A stretch of DNA of 64,000 nucleotides from Falsochrobactrum ovis. GTDB lineage: Bacteria > Pseudomonadota > Alphaproteobacteria > Rhizobiales > Rhizobiaceae. The translations under genes were made by a program, and so were the position numbers. The stretch covers positions 1 through 64,000 of the forward strand of contig NZ_QLMK01000004.1 of the NCBI RefSeq assembly GCF_003259955.1. The letters are read 5' to 3'. Below, piece by piece: positions 46,879-55,545 of this stretch. Numbering within the stretch: position 1 is the stretch's first letter; each line of letters opens with the position of its first letter. The notes beneath the pieces are model-generated. The model had not been told where the DNA came from. It searched no databases and saw nothing but the letters and a program-made list of their open reading frames with translations.

Positions 46879-47385
46879 TTATGCTGCACCAAACGCAGTT
46901 TTTAGCAGAACAATCTGCTCTGACACTGGATTTACGCCGTCTTGGTCCTGCATCGAAACTGTCTGGCCATAAACATTACGATCCATGCGGCGCACACGCG
47001 CCTGCAAGCGCAGCGATCGTTCGATCAGTTCAACGAACTGCCAAGGGAGCTCTTCCCAGCCCGGCGCCATTTGGCCCGCTGATGGCGTATCAAGCCGGAT
47101 CTTAGCCTTTTCTGCGGCTATTTGCTGTCGCGACATTTCACCTTTGCGGGCGGCGCGATGCAAAAGCAGCCAAGAGGCAACTTGCATCAAACGCGTCGTC
47201 AATCGCATCGATTCGGCTGCATAGAGAGTAGCGGCCACTGACGAGAGACTGCGTGCATTGTCACGCCCCTCGCCGTCAAGATAGCTTGCCGCTTCCTCGA
47301 CCATATCCATGCCTTCGCTATAAATTGGCTTAAAGGAATCGGAAAAGACCATCCGCTCAGCGAGGCTGATCATATTTCCCGACAT
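46879..47385 (-). CDS. rcdA: RcdA-like protein (DUF1465), CtrA degradation adaptor
   Basis: DUF1465 protein of 168 aa, the family of Caulobacter RcdA, an adaptor that helps ClpXP degrade CtrA together with CpdR and PopA. The helical core AERMVFSDSFKPIYSEGMDM, LTTRLMQVASWLLLHRAA and EELPWQFVELIERSLRLQARV is characteristic. I start at the ATG at 47385 (MSGNMISLAER), with AGGG upstream, and not at 47439. A CtrA box lies about 195 bp upstream, which would close a feedback loop. Confidence 0.85.
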   Translation of the reverse strand: MSGNMISLAERMVFSDSFKPIYSEGMDMVEEAASYLDGEGRDNARSLSSVAATLYAAESMRLTTRLMQVASWLLLHRAARKGEMSRQQIAAEKAKIRLDTPSAGQMAPGWEELPWQFVELIERSLRLQARVRRMDRNVYGQTVSMQDQDGVNPVSEQIVLLKTAFGAA

Positions 47386-47579
47386 ATTTCCCTGTTCGCT
47401 AATCACTCTCTGCCACCCTACTTGACCGTTCACGATCAATTGTAACCGCTCCCAGTATGATGTGGGAGTAAATTTTCATCGAATTGTTGTTCCATCACAA
47501 AGCCCGGAAGGGCGAAACAGCAAGATCGATTGCATCCACTATAAACTGCACCTTCATGCACTGTCGCGCAAGGTTATGT

Positions 47580-47594
47580 TTAACGTTCGGTTAA
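47580..47594. promoter_or_regulatory. CtrA box upstream of rcdA
   Basis: TTAACGTTCGGTTAA matches TTAA-N7-TTAA with both half-sites exact, 195 bp upstream of the rcdA start and downstream of the opgC terminator, so it belongs to the rcdA promoter region. Confidence 0.55.
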
Positions 47595-47730
47595 TATTCG
47601 ATAGGTCTTATTGACTTCAGAAGAAAAACAAGTGGGGCGCAAGCGCGGTCGCAAAGAGGAGGTCGCTAGAGGCAGTCACAGGGTATGGCCCCAAGCGATG
47701 ACCCCAGAGATCACAACGCTGCGCAAAAAA

Positions 47731-47750
47731 AGAGCCGCGTTGGCGGCTCT
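47731..47750 (-). terminator. Terminator of opgC
   Basis: AGAGCCGC and GCGGCTCT (GTTG loop) with a seven-T tail on the minus strand, about 170 bp after the opgC stop. Confidence 0.75.
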
Positions 47751-47921
47751 CGGAGTTTAACAGGGAGGCGTCAAACAGAGCGGCTATAACCACTCGGTAA
47801 GAATCCAGCCGAACTGGATAATTAATAGTTAAAGCCATTAAGATTAACAAAGGGTTAAGATTCCAGTTAATCTAAACCCGCCTACTCGCTGGAAAGCGCT
47901 GACAGCCTTATTGCAGAATAA

Positions 47922-49193
47922 TCAAGCATGTTTGGCTTTGGCCGCGTGCCCCGATTTAACCGGAATGGGTGACTTTACTGGAAGTGGCGGGTTAGCTGAC
48001 AGTGATGTCTTTGCCTGAAGGGGAGACATTGCCGGAACAGGTATTGAAACTGCGGCAGCAGGAGTTGGTTTTGCTGCGGCCCTTTTCCCCCATCCAATGC
48101 TTGGCAACCATTCTAAATAATAGGCAAGTGTGAATTGCATCACGATACCCGTTGCAATGAGCAGAGTATCATAAGGCAATCCCCCTGGATTAACGAGTTT
48201 CATCACTTGCGCCACCATAGCGAGCAAGGTTCCTGCAATAAAAACCGGAAGTGAATGTTTGCCCAAGATCGCTAACGGATTATGCGGCGAGGTTCGCGCA
48301 ATACTGTTGAGCGTCGGCACAACGGCAATAAGATAAGCAATCGCTACAATATGCAGCAAACGCGGAACCGACAAAAATGTCTTATCGAAACCGGTAAGCA
48401 CAGCCGGCATACCCATGGAAATATTGATTCCCCATAACGGAATGCGCACCCAAGCTAAAGAAAGAATGAGATAACCCACGGCAACGCCAATCAAGGCCGG
48501 GTGAGCGCAAATCCTGCCGCCTCGGCGGACGTGCATTGTACCAGCGATTCCGATAGCAAACAGAAACTGCCAGGAAAACGGATTTAAAAACCACACTCCA
48601 TCATTTGGATAATTGCCGGGGGCGATACGATAAATCCCAGATAACAACCAAACCAGTCCGGACAGACCGACCATCAGGGGCAAGCTAATACGCGCAACCA
48701 GCATCATCAGCGGGGTCAGAATCAAAACCACCGCATACATCGATAAAATATTATTATAACCCAGTTGATGTCCGAGGGTCACTAAGCCTAGCAACGCTTC
48801 CGCTGGCTGATCAATTAGCGGACGAATATTAATCTTATTGAGGAATTCCGGGTGCTTGAGGAAAATCGCAGCAGACGCAAATATGGCGATTGTTGCCAAT
48901 GTCGTCATTAAATGCGCTACATACAGCACACCAGCACGGCGCCACATTTTTAACGACGACAGCAGACGTTCGCCGGGCCCGAACCTATGGCCATAAGCCA
49001 AAGCCACAGCCATCCCAGAAATTAGTACAAAAGCTTCTGCGGAATCAGAGAATCCCAAATTCTTATGAGTGAAATGCTCATAGATCGTCCCGGGGACGTG
49101 ATTGATAAAGATCGTCAACAAAGCCAGCGCCCTGAATACATCAATGCGCGTGTCCCGTTGCCTCGGCAAGTTTTTAGCCATCTCGGTCGTCAT
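47922..49193 (-). CDS. opgC: OpgC-like acyltransferase for periplasmic glucans
   Basis: Polytopic protein of 423 aa with about ten membrane helices. It starts RDTRIDVFRALALLTIFINH and continues with SDSAEAFVLISGMAVALAYG, both typical of OpgC. OpgC adds succinyl groups to periplasmic glucans; in Brucella and Agrobacterium the acceptor is cyclic beta-1,2-glucan. The Pro/Ala/Lys-rich C-terminal tail (about 50 residues, PVKSPIPVKSGHAAKAKHA) is cytoplasmic or disordered. ATG at 49193 has AGGCG upstream; the frame extends 11 codons more. Confidence 0.87.
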   Translation of the reverse strand: MTTEMAKNLPRQRDTRIDVFRALALLTIFINHVPGTIYEHFTHKNLGFSDSAEAFVLISGMAVALAYGHRFGPGERLLSSLKMWRRAGVLYVAHLMTTLATIAIFASAAIFLKHPEFLNKINIRPLIDQPAEALLGLVTLGHQLGYNNILSMYAVVLILTPLMMLVARISLPLMVGLSGLVWLLSGIYRIAPGNYPNDGVWFLNPFSWQFLFAIGIAGTMHVRRGGRICAHPALIGVAVGYLILSLAWVRIPLWGINISMGMPAVLTGFDKTFLSVPRLLHIVAIAYLIAVVPTLNSIARTSPHNPLAILGKHSLPVFIAGTLLAMVAQVMKLVNPGGLPYDTLLIATGIVMQFTLAYYLEWLPSIGWGKRAAAKPTPAAAVSIPVPAMSPLQAKTSLSANPPLPVKSPIPVKSGHAAKAKHA

Positions 49194-49407
49194 TTCGCCT
49201 GCCTGTTTAAACATACACCGCTTCAAATGCGGCTTTGATTATGGCCTATATAACTGTTAAATCTGGCAAATCTGGGTTGGTTCCAATCAACTTTAGTTCC
49301 ACATTAAAACATAATGGTAGAATGCATGCCCTCACAGAAGGGCTGTTCAATGATCGTCAGTTGCTCTATGCCCGAATTCGATCATTATTTTTCGTTAGGT
49401 CAGTATC

Positions 49408-50070
49408 ATGAACGCTTCCGCCGCTCCTCAAGTTGAACATTGCCGCATTCTGCTTGTCGCGCCTGCGCTTGCAGATGGTGATATGCTGGCAAAACTGCTT
49501 GCAGCCGCTCTGTCAGGCGGCGATGTTGCGAGCGTCATTCTTGATTCAGGAACTTTGGATGAGGCCACATTTCAGGCTTCTGCCCAGAAAGCAATCCCTG
49601 TTATTCAAGCCAAAGGTGCGGCTGCGATCATACTGAACGACACCCGAATTGCGGGCCGCATCGGTGCAGATGGCGTTCACATCGAAGGGAATTTTGCCAC
49701 AGTAGCAGAAGCGATGGAAAAACACTCGCCCCGTTTGATCGTTGGCGCGGGTAACTTGCGCGAGCGCCATGCTTCGCTAGAAATTGGCGAGTTGCAACCA
49801 GATTATATATTCTTCGGCAAGATCGGCGCAGATACAAAAGCCGATGCCCATCCCCGCAATCTCGCTTTAGCTGAATGGTGGTCGGAACTGGTTGAGATCC
49901 CCTGCATTGCACAGGCTGGTAGTAGTCTGGAAAGCATCAAGGAAGCTGCAAAAACCGGGGCTGATTTTGTGGCTTTGGGACGAGCTGTTTTTGAATCAGA
50001 TGATCCAGCACAGACTGTAGCCGACGCCAACCGGATGCTTGATGAACATGCACCGCGCTTTGCGCTTTAA
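49408..50070 (+). CDS. ThiE-like thiamine phosphate synthase homologue
   Basis: TIM-barrel protein of 220 aa of the thiamine phosphate synthase superfamily. The C-terminal phosphate loop is recognisable (IPCIAQAGSSLESIKEAAKTGADF), and IILNDTRIAGRIGADGVHIE corresponds to the ThiE segment (usual NDRVDLALAVGADGVHLG). The pyrophosphate-binding Lys/Asp residues are partly replaced, so it may be a paralogue without ThiE activity. No other thiamine genes are nearby. The next gene begins 19 bp downstream, suggesting an operon. Confidence 0.75.
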   Translation: MNASAAPQVEHCRILLVAPALADGDMLAKLLAAALSGGDVASVILDSGTLDEATFQASAQKAIPVIQAKGAAAIILNDTRIAGRIGADGVHIEGNFATVAEAMEKHSPRLIVGAGNLRERHASLEIGELQPDYIFFGKIGADTKADAHPRNLALAEWWSELVEIPCIAQAGSSLESIKEAAKTGADFVALGRAVFESDDPAQTVADANRMLDEHAPRFAL

Positions 50071-50089
50071 GTTCCCAAGGTTTGCCCCC

Positions 50090-51121
50090 ATGAAGAGTAG
50101 ACTTCTTCTCGCTTTCACTCTGTTTTTCGCTGCATCCTTCTCTGGGGCATCAGCAGCACCAGAGCCAATGGATCAAGAAGGAGCTGCAAGTGCGAAGGGC
50201 AGCAAACCGTCGCAAAAATCTGATATGCTGCCCCAACCAGCCTCTATCGAGCCAATGCCGGCAATTGATCCGGCTCGATTTGGCGATACTCCCCCCGATG
50301 AAGCATTTGGAGCCTATCAACGCGGCCTTTATCTAACGGCTTTCAACCTTGCTATGCCTCGGGCAGAACGAGGTGATGCAGCAGCTCAGACCTTGGTGGC
50401 GGAAATCTATGCGCGCGGTCTAGGTGTCCCCGCAGATCAAACCAAAGCCGCCCATTGGTACGCCAAAGCCGCTGAACAAGGTATAACGGAAGCGCAATTT
50501 CGCTATGCAGCGCTCCTGCTTCAGGGCGAATATGTCAAAAAAGATACTACCAAAGCTGAAGAGCTTATGAAAAAGGCCGCCGAAGGCGGCAACGCCATGG
50601 CGCAATTCAATTATGGGCAGCTACTTATGGTCAATACGCCGGGCAAAGCTGGACTTGACGCAGCATTTTCTTGGTTCGAAAAAGCGGCAGAGGCAGGACT
50701 CCCTGATGCGGAATACGCATTGAGCCAGATTTATGCCAATGGCGGCAACAAAATAACGCGCGACGACGCAAAGGCTCGCGAATATCTGCTTCGCGCCGCA
50801 CAAAAAGGCTACGATACCGCCCAATTTGACCTAGGGCAGTGGCTGATCAAGGGTCGCGGCGGTGAGCGTAACTATGAACAGGGATTTGGCTGGATAAACT
50901 TAGCAGCCCATCGCGGCACTGTTGCCGCTCAGGCCTGGGTTGCACGCCTCTATCGCGATGGTATCGGCACAGAAGGTGATACAGTAAAAGCTGCGGCATG
51001 GTATATTATCGCACAGCGCGCAGGTTTTCGTGCAGCCGATCTCAATGATTTGATGGACGGACTTTCCGACGATCAGCTCAAACAGGCGATCGAAATTGCC
51101 AACAACCAACGCGTGCGCTAG
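50090..51121 (+). CDS. Secreted Sel1-repeat protein
   Basis: Exported protein of 343 aa. The signal peptide is RLLLAFTLFFAASFSGASA, then a Pro/Ser-rich linker. From about residue 95 there are five to six Sel1-like repeats (for example AAQTLVAEIYARGLGVPADQ, KAAHWYAKAAEQGITEAQFR, AREYLLRAAQKGYDTAQFDL, VAAQAWVARLYRDGIGTEGD). Sel1 repeats mediate protein contacts; in rhizobia related proteins such as ExoR regulate exopolysaccharide and motility through periplasmic binding. This one is shorter on evidence. ATG at 50090 follows AAGG; the frame overlaps the previous gene if read from 50039. Confidence 0.85.
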   Translation: MKSRLLLAFTLFFAASFSGASAAPEPMDQEGAASAKGSKPSQKSDMLPQPASIEPMPAIDPARFGDTPPDEAFGAYQRGLYLTAFNLAMPRAERGDAAAQTLVAEIYARGLGVPADQTKAAHWYAKAAEQGITEAQFRYAALLLQGEYVKKDTTKAEELMKKAAEGGNAMAQFNYGQLLMVNTPGKAGLDAAFSWFEKAAEAGLPDAEYALSQIYANGGNKITRDDAKAREYLLRAAQKGYDTAQFDLGQWLIKGRGGERNYEQGFGWINLAAHRGTVAAQAWVARLYRDGIGTEGDTVKAAAWYIIAQRAGFRAADLNDLMDGLSDDQLKQAIEIANNQRVR

Positions 51122-51308
51122 ATTCGGGCGGGTTTTTACGCTCTAATCGACGGGATTGAGTGGCTAGGCTTGCGCAAACAGCCGTTTTGTGGTCTTGGAA
51201 ACCCGATTACCGTGGCCTTAGTAAACAGAACAATCAGGCGCAACCCGATGCCTTCGTTCCAAAACATCTGGCCGCGAGCGGTTTCACATTTATTTCCGGA
51301 TGAAGCTA

Positions 51309-51872
51309 ATGAAAATTAATGGTAACGAAATCCGCCCCGGCAACGTCATCGAACACGATGGCAGCTTGTGGGTTGCAGTCAAAACCAATGCGGTCAAGCC
51401 AGGCAAGGGCGGCGCTTATAATCAGGTAGAGCTCAAAAACCTCATCAATGGTACAAAGCTCAATGAGCGTTTTCGCGCGGCTGAAACCGTGGAACGTGTG
51501 CGGTTGGAACAGAAGGATTTTTCGTTCCTCTACGAACAAGGTGATGCCCTGATTTTCATGGACACAGAAACCTACGAACAGCTGGAACTGCAAAAAGACT
51601 TTGTTGGCGATCGCTCAGCGTTCCTGCAAGACGGCATGATGGTGACCGTTGAACTATACGAAGAAAAGCCAATTGGCATCCGTCTTCCAGATCAGGTTAC
51701 CCTCGAAATTACCGAAGCAGACCCGGTCGTCAAAGGACAAACCGCCGCTTCTTCATACAAGCCAGCTGTGCTTGAAAACGGTATCCGCATTCTTGTTCCG
51801 CCATTCATCGAAGCAGGCGAGCGCATAATCGTCGATACCAACGAAATAACCTATGTCAGCCGCGCCTCCTAA
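51309..51872 (+). CDS. efp: Elongation factor P
   Basis: EF-P of 187 aa, which rescues ribosomes stalled at polyproline. Three beta-barrel domains are present; the modification loop is [20 protein letters not shown] with Lys at the tip. The family begins [16 protein letters not shown], so I use the ATG at 51309 and not the one three codons upstream. The EpmA and EpmB genes that modify EF-P and adjoin efp in many brucellae are not in this window. Polyproline-rich TonB and TolA are encoded in the same window. Confidence 0.96.
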   Translation: MKINGNEIRPGNVIEHDGSLWVAVKTNAVKPGKGGAYNQVELKNLINGTKLNERFRAAETVERVRLEQKDFSFLYEQGDALIFMDTETYEQLELQKDFVGDRSAFLQDGMMVTVELYEEKPIGIRLPDQVTLEITEADPVVKGQTAASSYKPAVLENGIRILVPPFIEAGERIIVDTNEITYVSRAS

Positions 51873-51939
51873 AGCGCGTGGCCAAGTGTAATAAGTAAAC
51901 CCGGGCCTAATAAGTAAATAAGGCTCAATAATTAAATAT

Positions 51940-51961
51940 GCGGTGTCCTTATCGACACCGC
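51940..51961. terminator. Hairpin between efp and suhB
   Basis: GCGGTGTC and GACACCGC form a perfect 8-bp stem with a CTTATC loop, 68 bp after the efp stop and 69 bp before suhB. There is no T-run on the plus strand, so it may be a processing or attenuation site. Confidence 0.45.
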
Positions 51962-52029
51962 TGTCCGTTCCCATAAGTGGGTATTGCGACAGTTCTTTCT
52001 CAGATACTCAGTTTTGAAGGACGTTCAGT

Positions 52030-52821
52030 ATGGCTCGTTCAGCCCTCCTCAATGTAATGGTTCAGGCCGCCATGAAGGCCGGACGCAGTCTCGCCCGTGA
52101 TTTTGGTGAGGTTCAGAATCTTCAGGTTTCCCTCAAAGGTCCCGGCGATTATGTTAGTCAGGCAGATCAAAGAGCCGAAAAGATCATCTATACAGAGCTG
52201 AGTCGCGCCCGTCCGGATTACGGGTTTCTGATGGAAGAATCAGGCGAGATCGAATCAAAAGACGGTCAGCACCGTTGGCTCGTCGATCCCTTAGATGGTA
52301 CGACCAACTTCCTGCACGGAATTCCAATTTTTGCTGTGTCAATTGCCCTGGAGCGCCAGGGTCAGATCGTTGCAGGGGTTATTTTCAATCCAGCAATGGA
52401 CGAACTTTACACCGCTGAACGTGGCGGAGGCGCATTCCTGAATGACCGACGCCTTCGCGTCGCTGCGCGCACCAAGCTGGTTGATTCGGTCATTGGAACT
52501 GGCATCCCCCATTTAGGTCGCGGAAAGCACGGTCAGTATCTCGTCGAGCTACGCAACGTCATGGCGGAAACGGCAGGCATCCGTCGTATGGGCGCAGTTG
52601 CACTGGATCTGGCCTATGTTGCCGCTGGACGCCTTGACGGTTTTTGGGAAGATGACATGAACCCCTGGGATCTGGCTGCGGGCATGCTCATGGTTCGAGA
52701 AAGTGGCGGTTTCGTATCAGATAAATCTGGTGGCCAGAAAGTTTTTGAAACCAAAACCATTGTAGCCGGCAACGAGCCTATCCACCGTGCCCTGCTAAAG
52801 ACACTTAAAAAACCCATCTAA
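52030..52821 (+). CDS. suhB: Inositol-1-monophosphatase SuhB
   Basis: Metal-dependent phosphatase of 263 aa in the IMPase superfamily. Motif A is WLVDPLDGTTNFLHGIPIF and motif B is NPWDLAAGMLMVRESGG; the N-terminal Glu pair is in FLMEESGEIE. Besides inositol phosphate hydrolysis, E. coli SuhB is part of the rRNA antitermination complex. It is preceded by GAAGGACG and followed by a strong terminator. Confidence 0.94.
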   Translation: MARSALLNVMVQAAMKAGRSLARDFGEVQNLQVSLKGPGDYVSQADQRAEKIIYTELSRARPDYGFLMEESGEIESKDGQHRWLVDPLDGTTNFLHGIPIFAVSIALERQGQIVAGVIFNPAMDELYTAERGGGAFLNDRRLRVAARTKLVDSVIGTGIPHLGRGKHGQYLVELRNVMAETAGIRRMGAVALDLAYVAAGRLDGFWEDDMNPWDLAAGMLMVRESGGFVSDKSGGQKVFETKTIVAGNEPIHRALLKTLKKPI

Positions 52822-52842
52822 CAAAGCAATAACAATAAAAAT

Positions 52843-52872
52843 AGGTCATGCCATTTCTGGCATGACCTTTTT
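52843..52872. terminator. Bidirectional terminator between suhB and the 36-codon gene
   Basis: AGGTCATGCCA and TGGCATGACCT (11 bp, TTTC loop) are followed by TTTT on the plus strand and by ATTTTTATT on the minus strand. It therefore ends both suhB and the small minus-strand gene at 52902-53012. Confidence 0.9.
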
Positions 52873-52901
52873 ACTTGTCTATAATTATCGCAAAGCAATT
52901 A

Positions 52902-53012
52902 TTAGCTTAAAATCATATTCAAGTAATCAACAAGCTCATGGCCGGCAGAGACAACAGCCTGCTTTGCGATTGGTGCCAGAACTGAAGTCAAAATTGTTAA
53001 AAAACCACTCAT
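52902..53012 (-). CDS. 36-aa hydrophobic/amphipathic peptide, unknown
   Basis: A minus-strand frame of 36 codons begins MSGFLTILTSVLAPIAKQAV and continues with an amphipathic acidic half. AGGA lies eight bases before the ATG and a strong terminator lies about 34 bp beyond the stop, so it has the parts of a complete small gene. Hydrophobic residues spaced three to four apart would make one amphipathic helix, as in type I toxins, modulin-like or other membrane-active peptides. It is flanked by very AT-rich DNA. I know no family for it. Confidence 0.5.
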   Translation of the reverse strand: MSGFLTILTSVLAPIAKQAVVSAGHELVDYLNMILS

Positions 53013-53414
53013 AAAATAAGTCCTATATTGTTTTCACTTTACGCTCTTATTTTGGCAAACTTGAATCAATTTTAAAATCCCAAACTAATGCCTACAATTA
53101 TTAAGTATCTTCATAATTAATGAGATTATTAAAACGAAATATTACAATATTCGCCATGATATAATACAATATATGACTTATATAGATAAAATTTCACCAA
53201 GTCTGCACGCTACTTATTCATAACACATATCTACGGTTCTCTGACCTGAATGTAACACTCAAGCAATCGCCGGATGAACTCATATTTCATCATTAAGGAA
53301 CGTCTCCTTGGCGTGTTTTTCCACAAAGTTTCGTCAAACCTAGTTAAACCCATACCGTAACAGGAAAGAATACGTTACGCTCCCAACCAAAAGCATATCC
53401 ATGGAGCGGAACGG
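53013..53414. other. AT-rich intergenic region upstream of the MotA-like gene
   Basis: About 400 bp with base composition clearly poorer in GC than the surroundings. It contains small imperfect palindromes (for example ATATTACAATAT near 53150) and an inverted repeat CGTAAC/GTTACG (53356-53379) shortly before the MotA-like gene. No further gene is seen. It should carry the promoters of the 36-codon gene (minus) and the MotA-like gene (plus). Confidence 0.5.
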
Positions 53415-54446
53415 ATGAGCGATTTAAGACTTTCAGGAGAACGACTGGACAGGGGAACGGATTATGACCCTTATCGCCTGACAAGCCCGAGAATTGTTAT
53501 TCTATCTATGGTGATATTTCTCATAATCATTGCTTTTCTGGCAGCGATTTTGATGCGCCAGATACATACATTTTTCGTTACCAATCCCGGGCTAAATGGC
53601 TTGATCTTAGGTGTGCTTCTGGTTGGTATTCTGCTCGCCTTTGGTCAGGTTTTACGTCTGATGCCAGAAATACGCTGGGTCAATTCATTCCGACATGGCG
53701 ACAAGGAAACCCCTTCCCCAGCTCCAATACTCCTAGCTCCCATGCGTGCATTGATAGGGCGCAGGCAATTTATGGCTCTTTCGCCAGCCTCAACGCGTTC
53801 AATCCTCGATTCCATCGCGACGAGATTGGATGAAAGCCGCGATATCTCGCGCTATTTGATTGGCCTTTTGGTTTTCTTAGGACTGCTGGGAACTTTCTGG
53901 GGGCTTCTAGAAACCGTTGGCTCAATCGGCTCCACTATCCAGTCGCTCGATCCCGGCTCTGGTAGCACCACTGATATTCTTGATTCGCTTAAAACCGGGC
54001 TAAATGCACCGCTTTCCGGAATGGGAACGGCGTTTTCGTCATCCCTTTTCGGCTTATCCGGCTCGCTTATTCTTGGCTTCTTGGATCTGCAAGCAGGACG
54101 CGCCCAAAACAGATTCTATACAGAATTAGAAAACTGGCTGTCCTCCGTTACAGATCTCGGCTCAGATCTCCAATCTGATCTCGGCAACTCCGAAGACATC
54201 CGAATTCTTGCCGATAAACTGCAGAATTTTCAGGCCAATGATGGCTCCTCCCCCCGCACAAGTGCTGCGCTCGCCAATCTTGCCGAAGGAATTCAAGGCC
54301 TCGTGAAAAGCATGCGCAATGAACAGCAAATCATGCGCGACTGGGTTGAAAAACAAGCTGAGGAGCAAAAAGCGATCAGACTTACTCTTGATCGATTGAC
54401 TGCTGCCATTGCTGAGCGAAAGAATAACCGCTCGCATTCGGAGTAA
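53415..54446 (+). CDS. MotA/TolQ/ExbB-like channel protein, uncharacterised
   Basis: Membrane protein of 343 aa. Two N-terminal helices (IVILSMVIFLIIIAFLAAIL and GLILGVLLVGILLAFGQVL) are followed by a cytoplasmic segment and then the channel-like pair: YLIGLLVFLGLLGTFWGLLETV and GTAFSSSLFGLSGSLILGFL. The LGLLGTFWGLL and MGTAFSSSLFG stretches are the MotA/ExbB signature. The C-terminal 110 residues are helical and cytoplasmic. It is followed 8 bp later by an OmpA-domain protein. It would use an ion gradient to power a peptidoglycan-linked stator, but not flagellar, TonB or Tol. Confidence 0.85.
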   Translation: MSDLRLSGERLDRGTDYDPYRLTSPRIVILSMVIFLIIIAFLAAILMRQIHTFFVTNPGLNGLILGVLLVGILLAFGQVLRLMPEIRWVNSFRHGDKETPSPAPILLAPMRALIGRRQFMALSPASTRSILDSIATRLDESRDISRYLIGLLVFLGLLGTFWGLLETVGSIGSTIQSLDPGSGSTTDILDSLKTGLNAPLSGMGTAFSSSLFGLSGSLILGFLDLQAGRAQNRFYTELENWLSSVTDLGSDLQSDLGNSEDIRILADKLQNFQANDGSSPRTSAALANLAEGIQGLVKSMRNEQQIMRDWVEKQAEEQKAIRLTLDRLTAAIAERKNNRSHSE

Positions 54447-54454
54447 TATAGTTC

Positions 54455-55486
54455 ATGGCTCTCTCTCGAAACCGCCGACCGCAACGCCATGTTGATTATT
54501 GGCCAGGTTTTGTCGATGCGTTGACCACATTGCTATTGGCAATCATGTTTTTGCTGACAGTCTTTGTGTTAGCGCAATTTCTACTCAGCCGCGACGTCGA
54601 CACCAAAGACACTGCGCTTGCACGGCTTAACAGCCAGATCCAAGAACTTACACAGCTTCTATCCCTGGAGCGCAGCAATGCCCAAGATTTGCAGGATACG
54701 ATCGCAAATCTTCAAGCCTCGCTTTTCACCGCAGAAAGTGAGCGCTCACGTTTACAATCGCTTTTAAGCGAGGGTACCGGCGCCGGAGCCGCAGCCCAGA
54801 AGCGGGTGGGAGAACTTTCGCAGGATCTCGAATCCGAAAGACAACTAAGCGCACAGGCTCTTTCTCAGGTTGAGCTGCTCAATCAGCAAATCGCTGCCTT
54901 AAGGCGCCAAATTGCAGCATTAGAAGATGCTCTCGATGCCTCGGAGCTCCGTGATCGCGAATCAAACGCAAAAATTGCCGATCTTGGTCGGCGTCTCAAT
55001 GTGGCTTTGGCGCAACGCGTTCAGGAGCTCAATCGCTATCGCTCCGATTTCTTCGGCCGGCTTCGTGCAATCCTATCCGACAAAGAAAATATTCGCATTG
55101 TAGGCGACCGTTTTGTCTTCCAGTCCGAAGTTTTATTCCCAACAGGGTCAGCGGAACTCAACCCTGAAGGTATGGCCGAGATGAAGAAATTGGCGGACGC
55201 AATTATTGTCCTCAATCAGGAAATACCAGACGATATCAATTGGGTGCTGCGCGTAGACGGACATACGGATACAGTGCCTCTATCAGGCACCGGGCGTTTC
55301 CGTGACAATTGGGAATTATCGTCGGCGCGCGCAACAGCGGTGGTAAAACACCTGATCGCCAATGGCGTGCCTGCTCACCGGCTCGTTGCGGCTGGCTTTG
55401 GCGAATATCAACCGCTTGATAATGAAGATAGTGCCGATGCAAGAGCACGCAACCGCCGTATCGAGCTTAAGCTGACAGAACGATAG
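54455..55486 (+). CDS. OmpA-domain, MotB-like peptidoglycan-binding protein
   Basis: A 343-aa protein with one N-terminal helix (ALTTLLLAIMFLLTVFVLAQF) carrying an Asp just before it (GFVDAL) like the MotB/ExbD ion-binding site, a long coiled coil (about 50-190), and a C-terminal OmpA domain with WVLRVDGHTDTVPLSGTGRF, WELSSARATAVVKHLIANGV and the terminal RARNRRIELKLTE. The coiled coil could place the peptidoglycan-binding domain far from the membrane. With the preceding gene it forms a two-component stator. Confidence 0.87.
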   Translation: MALSRNRRPQRHVDYWPGFVDALTTLLLAIMFLLTVFVLAQFLLSRDVDTKDTALARLNSQIQELTQLLSLERSNAQDLQDTIANLQASLFTAESERSRLQSLLSEGTGAGAAAQKRVGELSQDLESERQLSAQALSQVELLNQQIAALRRQIAALEDALDASELRDRESNAKIADLGRRLNVALAQRVQELNRYRSDFFGRLRAILSDKENIRIVGDRFVFQSEVLFPTGSAELNPEGMAEMKKLADAIIVLNQEIPDDINWVLRVDGHTDTVPLSGTGRFRDNWELSSARATAVVKHLIANGVPAHRLVAAGFGEYQPLDNEDSADARARNRRIELKLTER

Positions 55487-55545
55487 GTTTCGGTCTTCCA
55501 AACCGTTCTTCAATAGGGCATTCAACTCAAGCCCTTCAATAACAT

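Larger units (their letters stand above)
47386..47921. other. Intergenic region between rcdA and opgC
   Basis: Holds two TTAA-N7-TTAA sites (47580-47594 and 47844-47858) and the opgC terminator (47731-47750). A 77-codon frame here looks like chance. No other gene is seen. Confidence 0.55.

Noticed and set aside
47617-47850. 77-codon minus-strand frame after rcdA
   Set aside because: It spans the opgC terminator, has no ribosome site or recognisable composition, and lies among CtrA-type sites.
51873-52029. suhB RNA motif upstream of suhB
   Set aside because: The gap has one simple 8-bp hairpin but I could not match it to the described motif; a covariance-model search would be needed.
53415-55486. 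Zorya-type anti-phage defence system
   Set aside because: Only the stator-like pair is present; no helicase/nuclease partner (ZorC, D or E) follows, and the downstream genes are an ABC exporter and rpmE.
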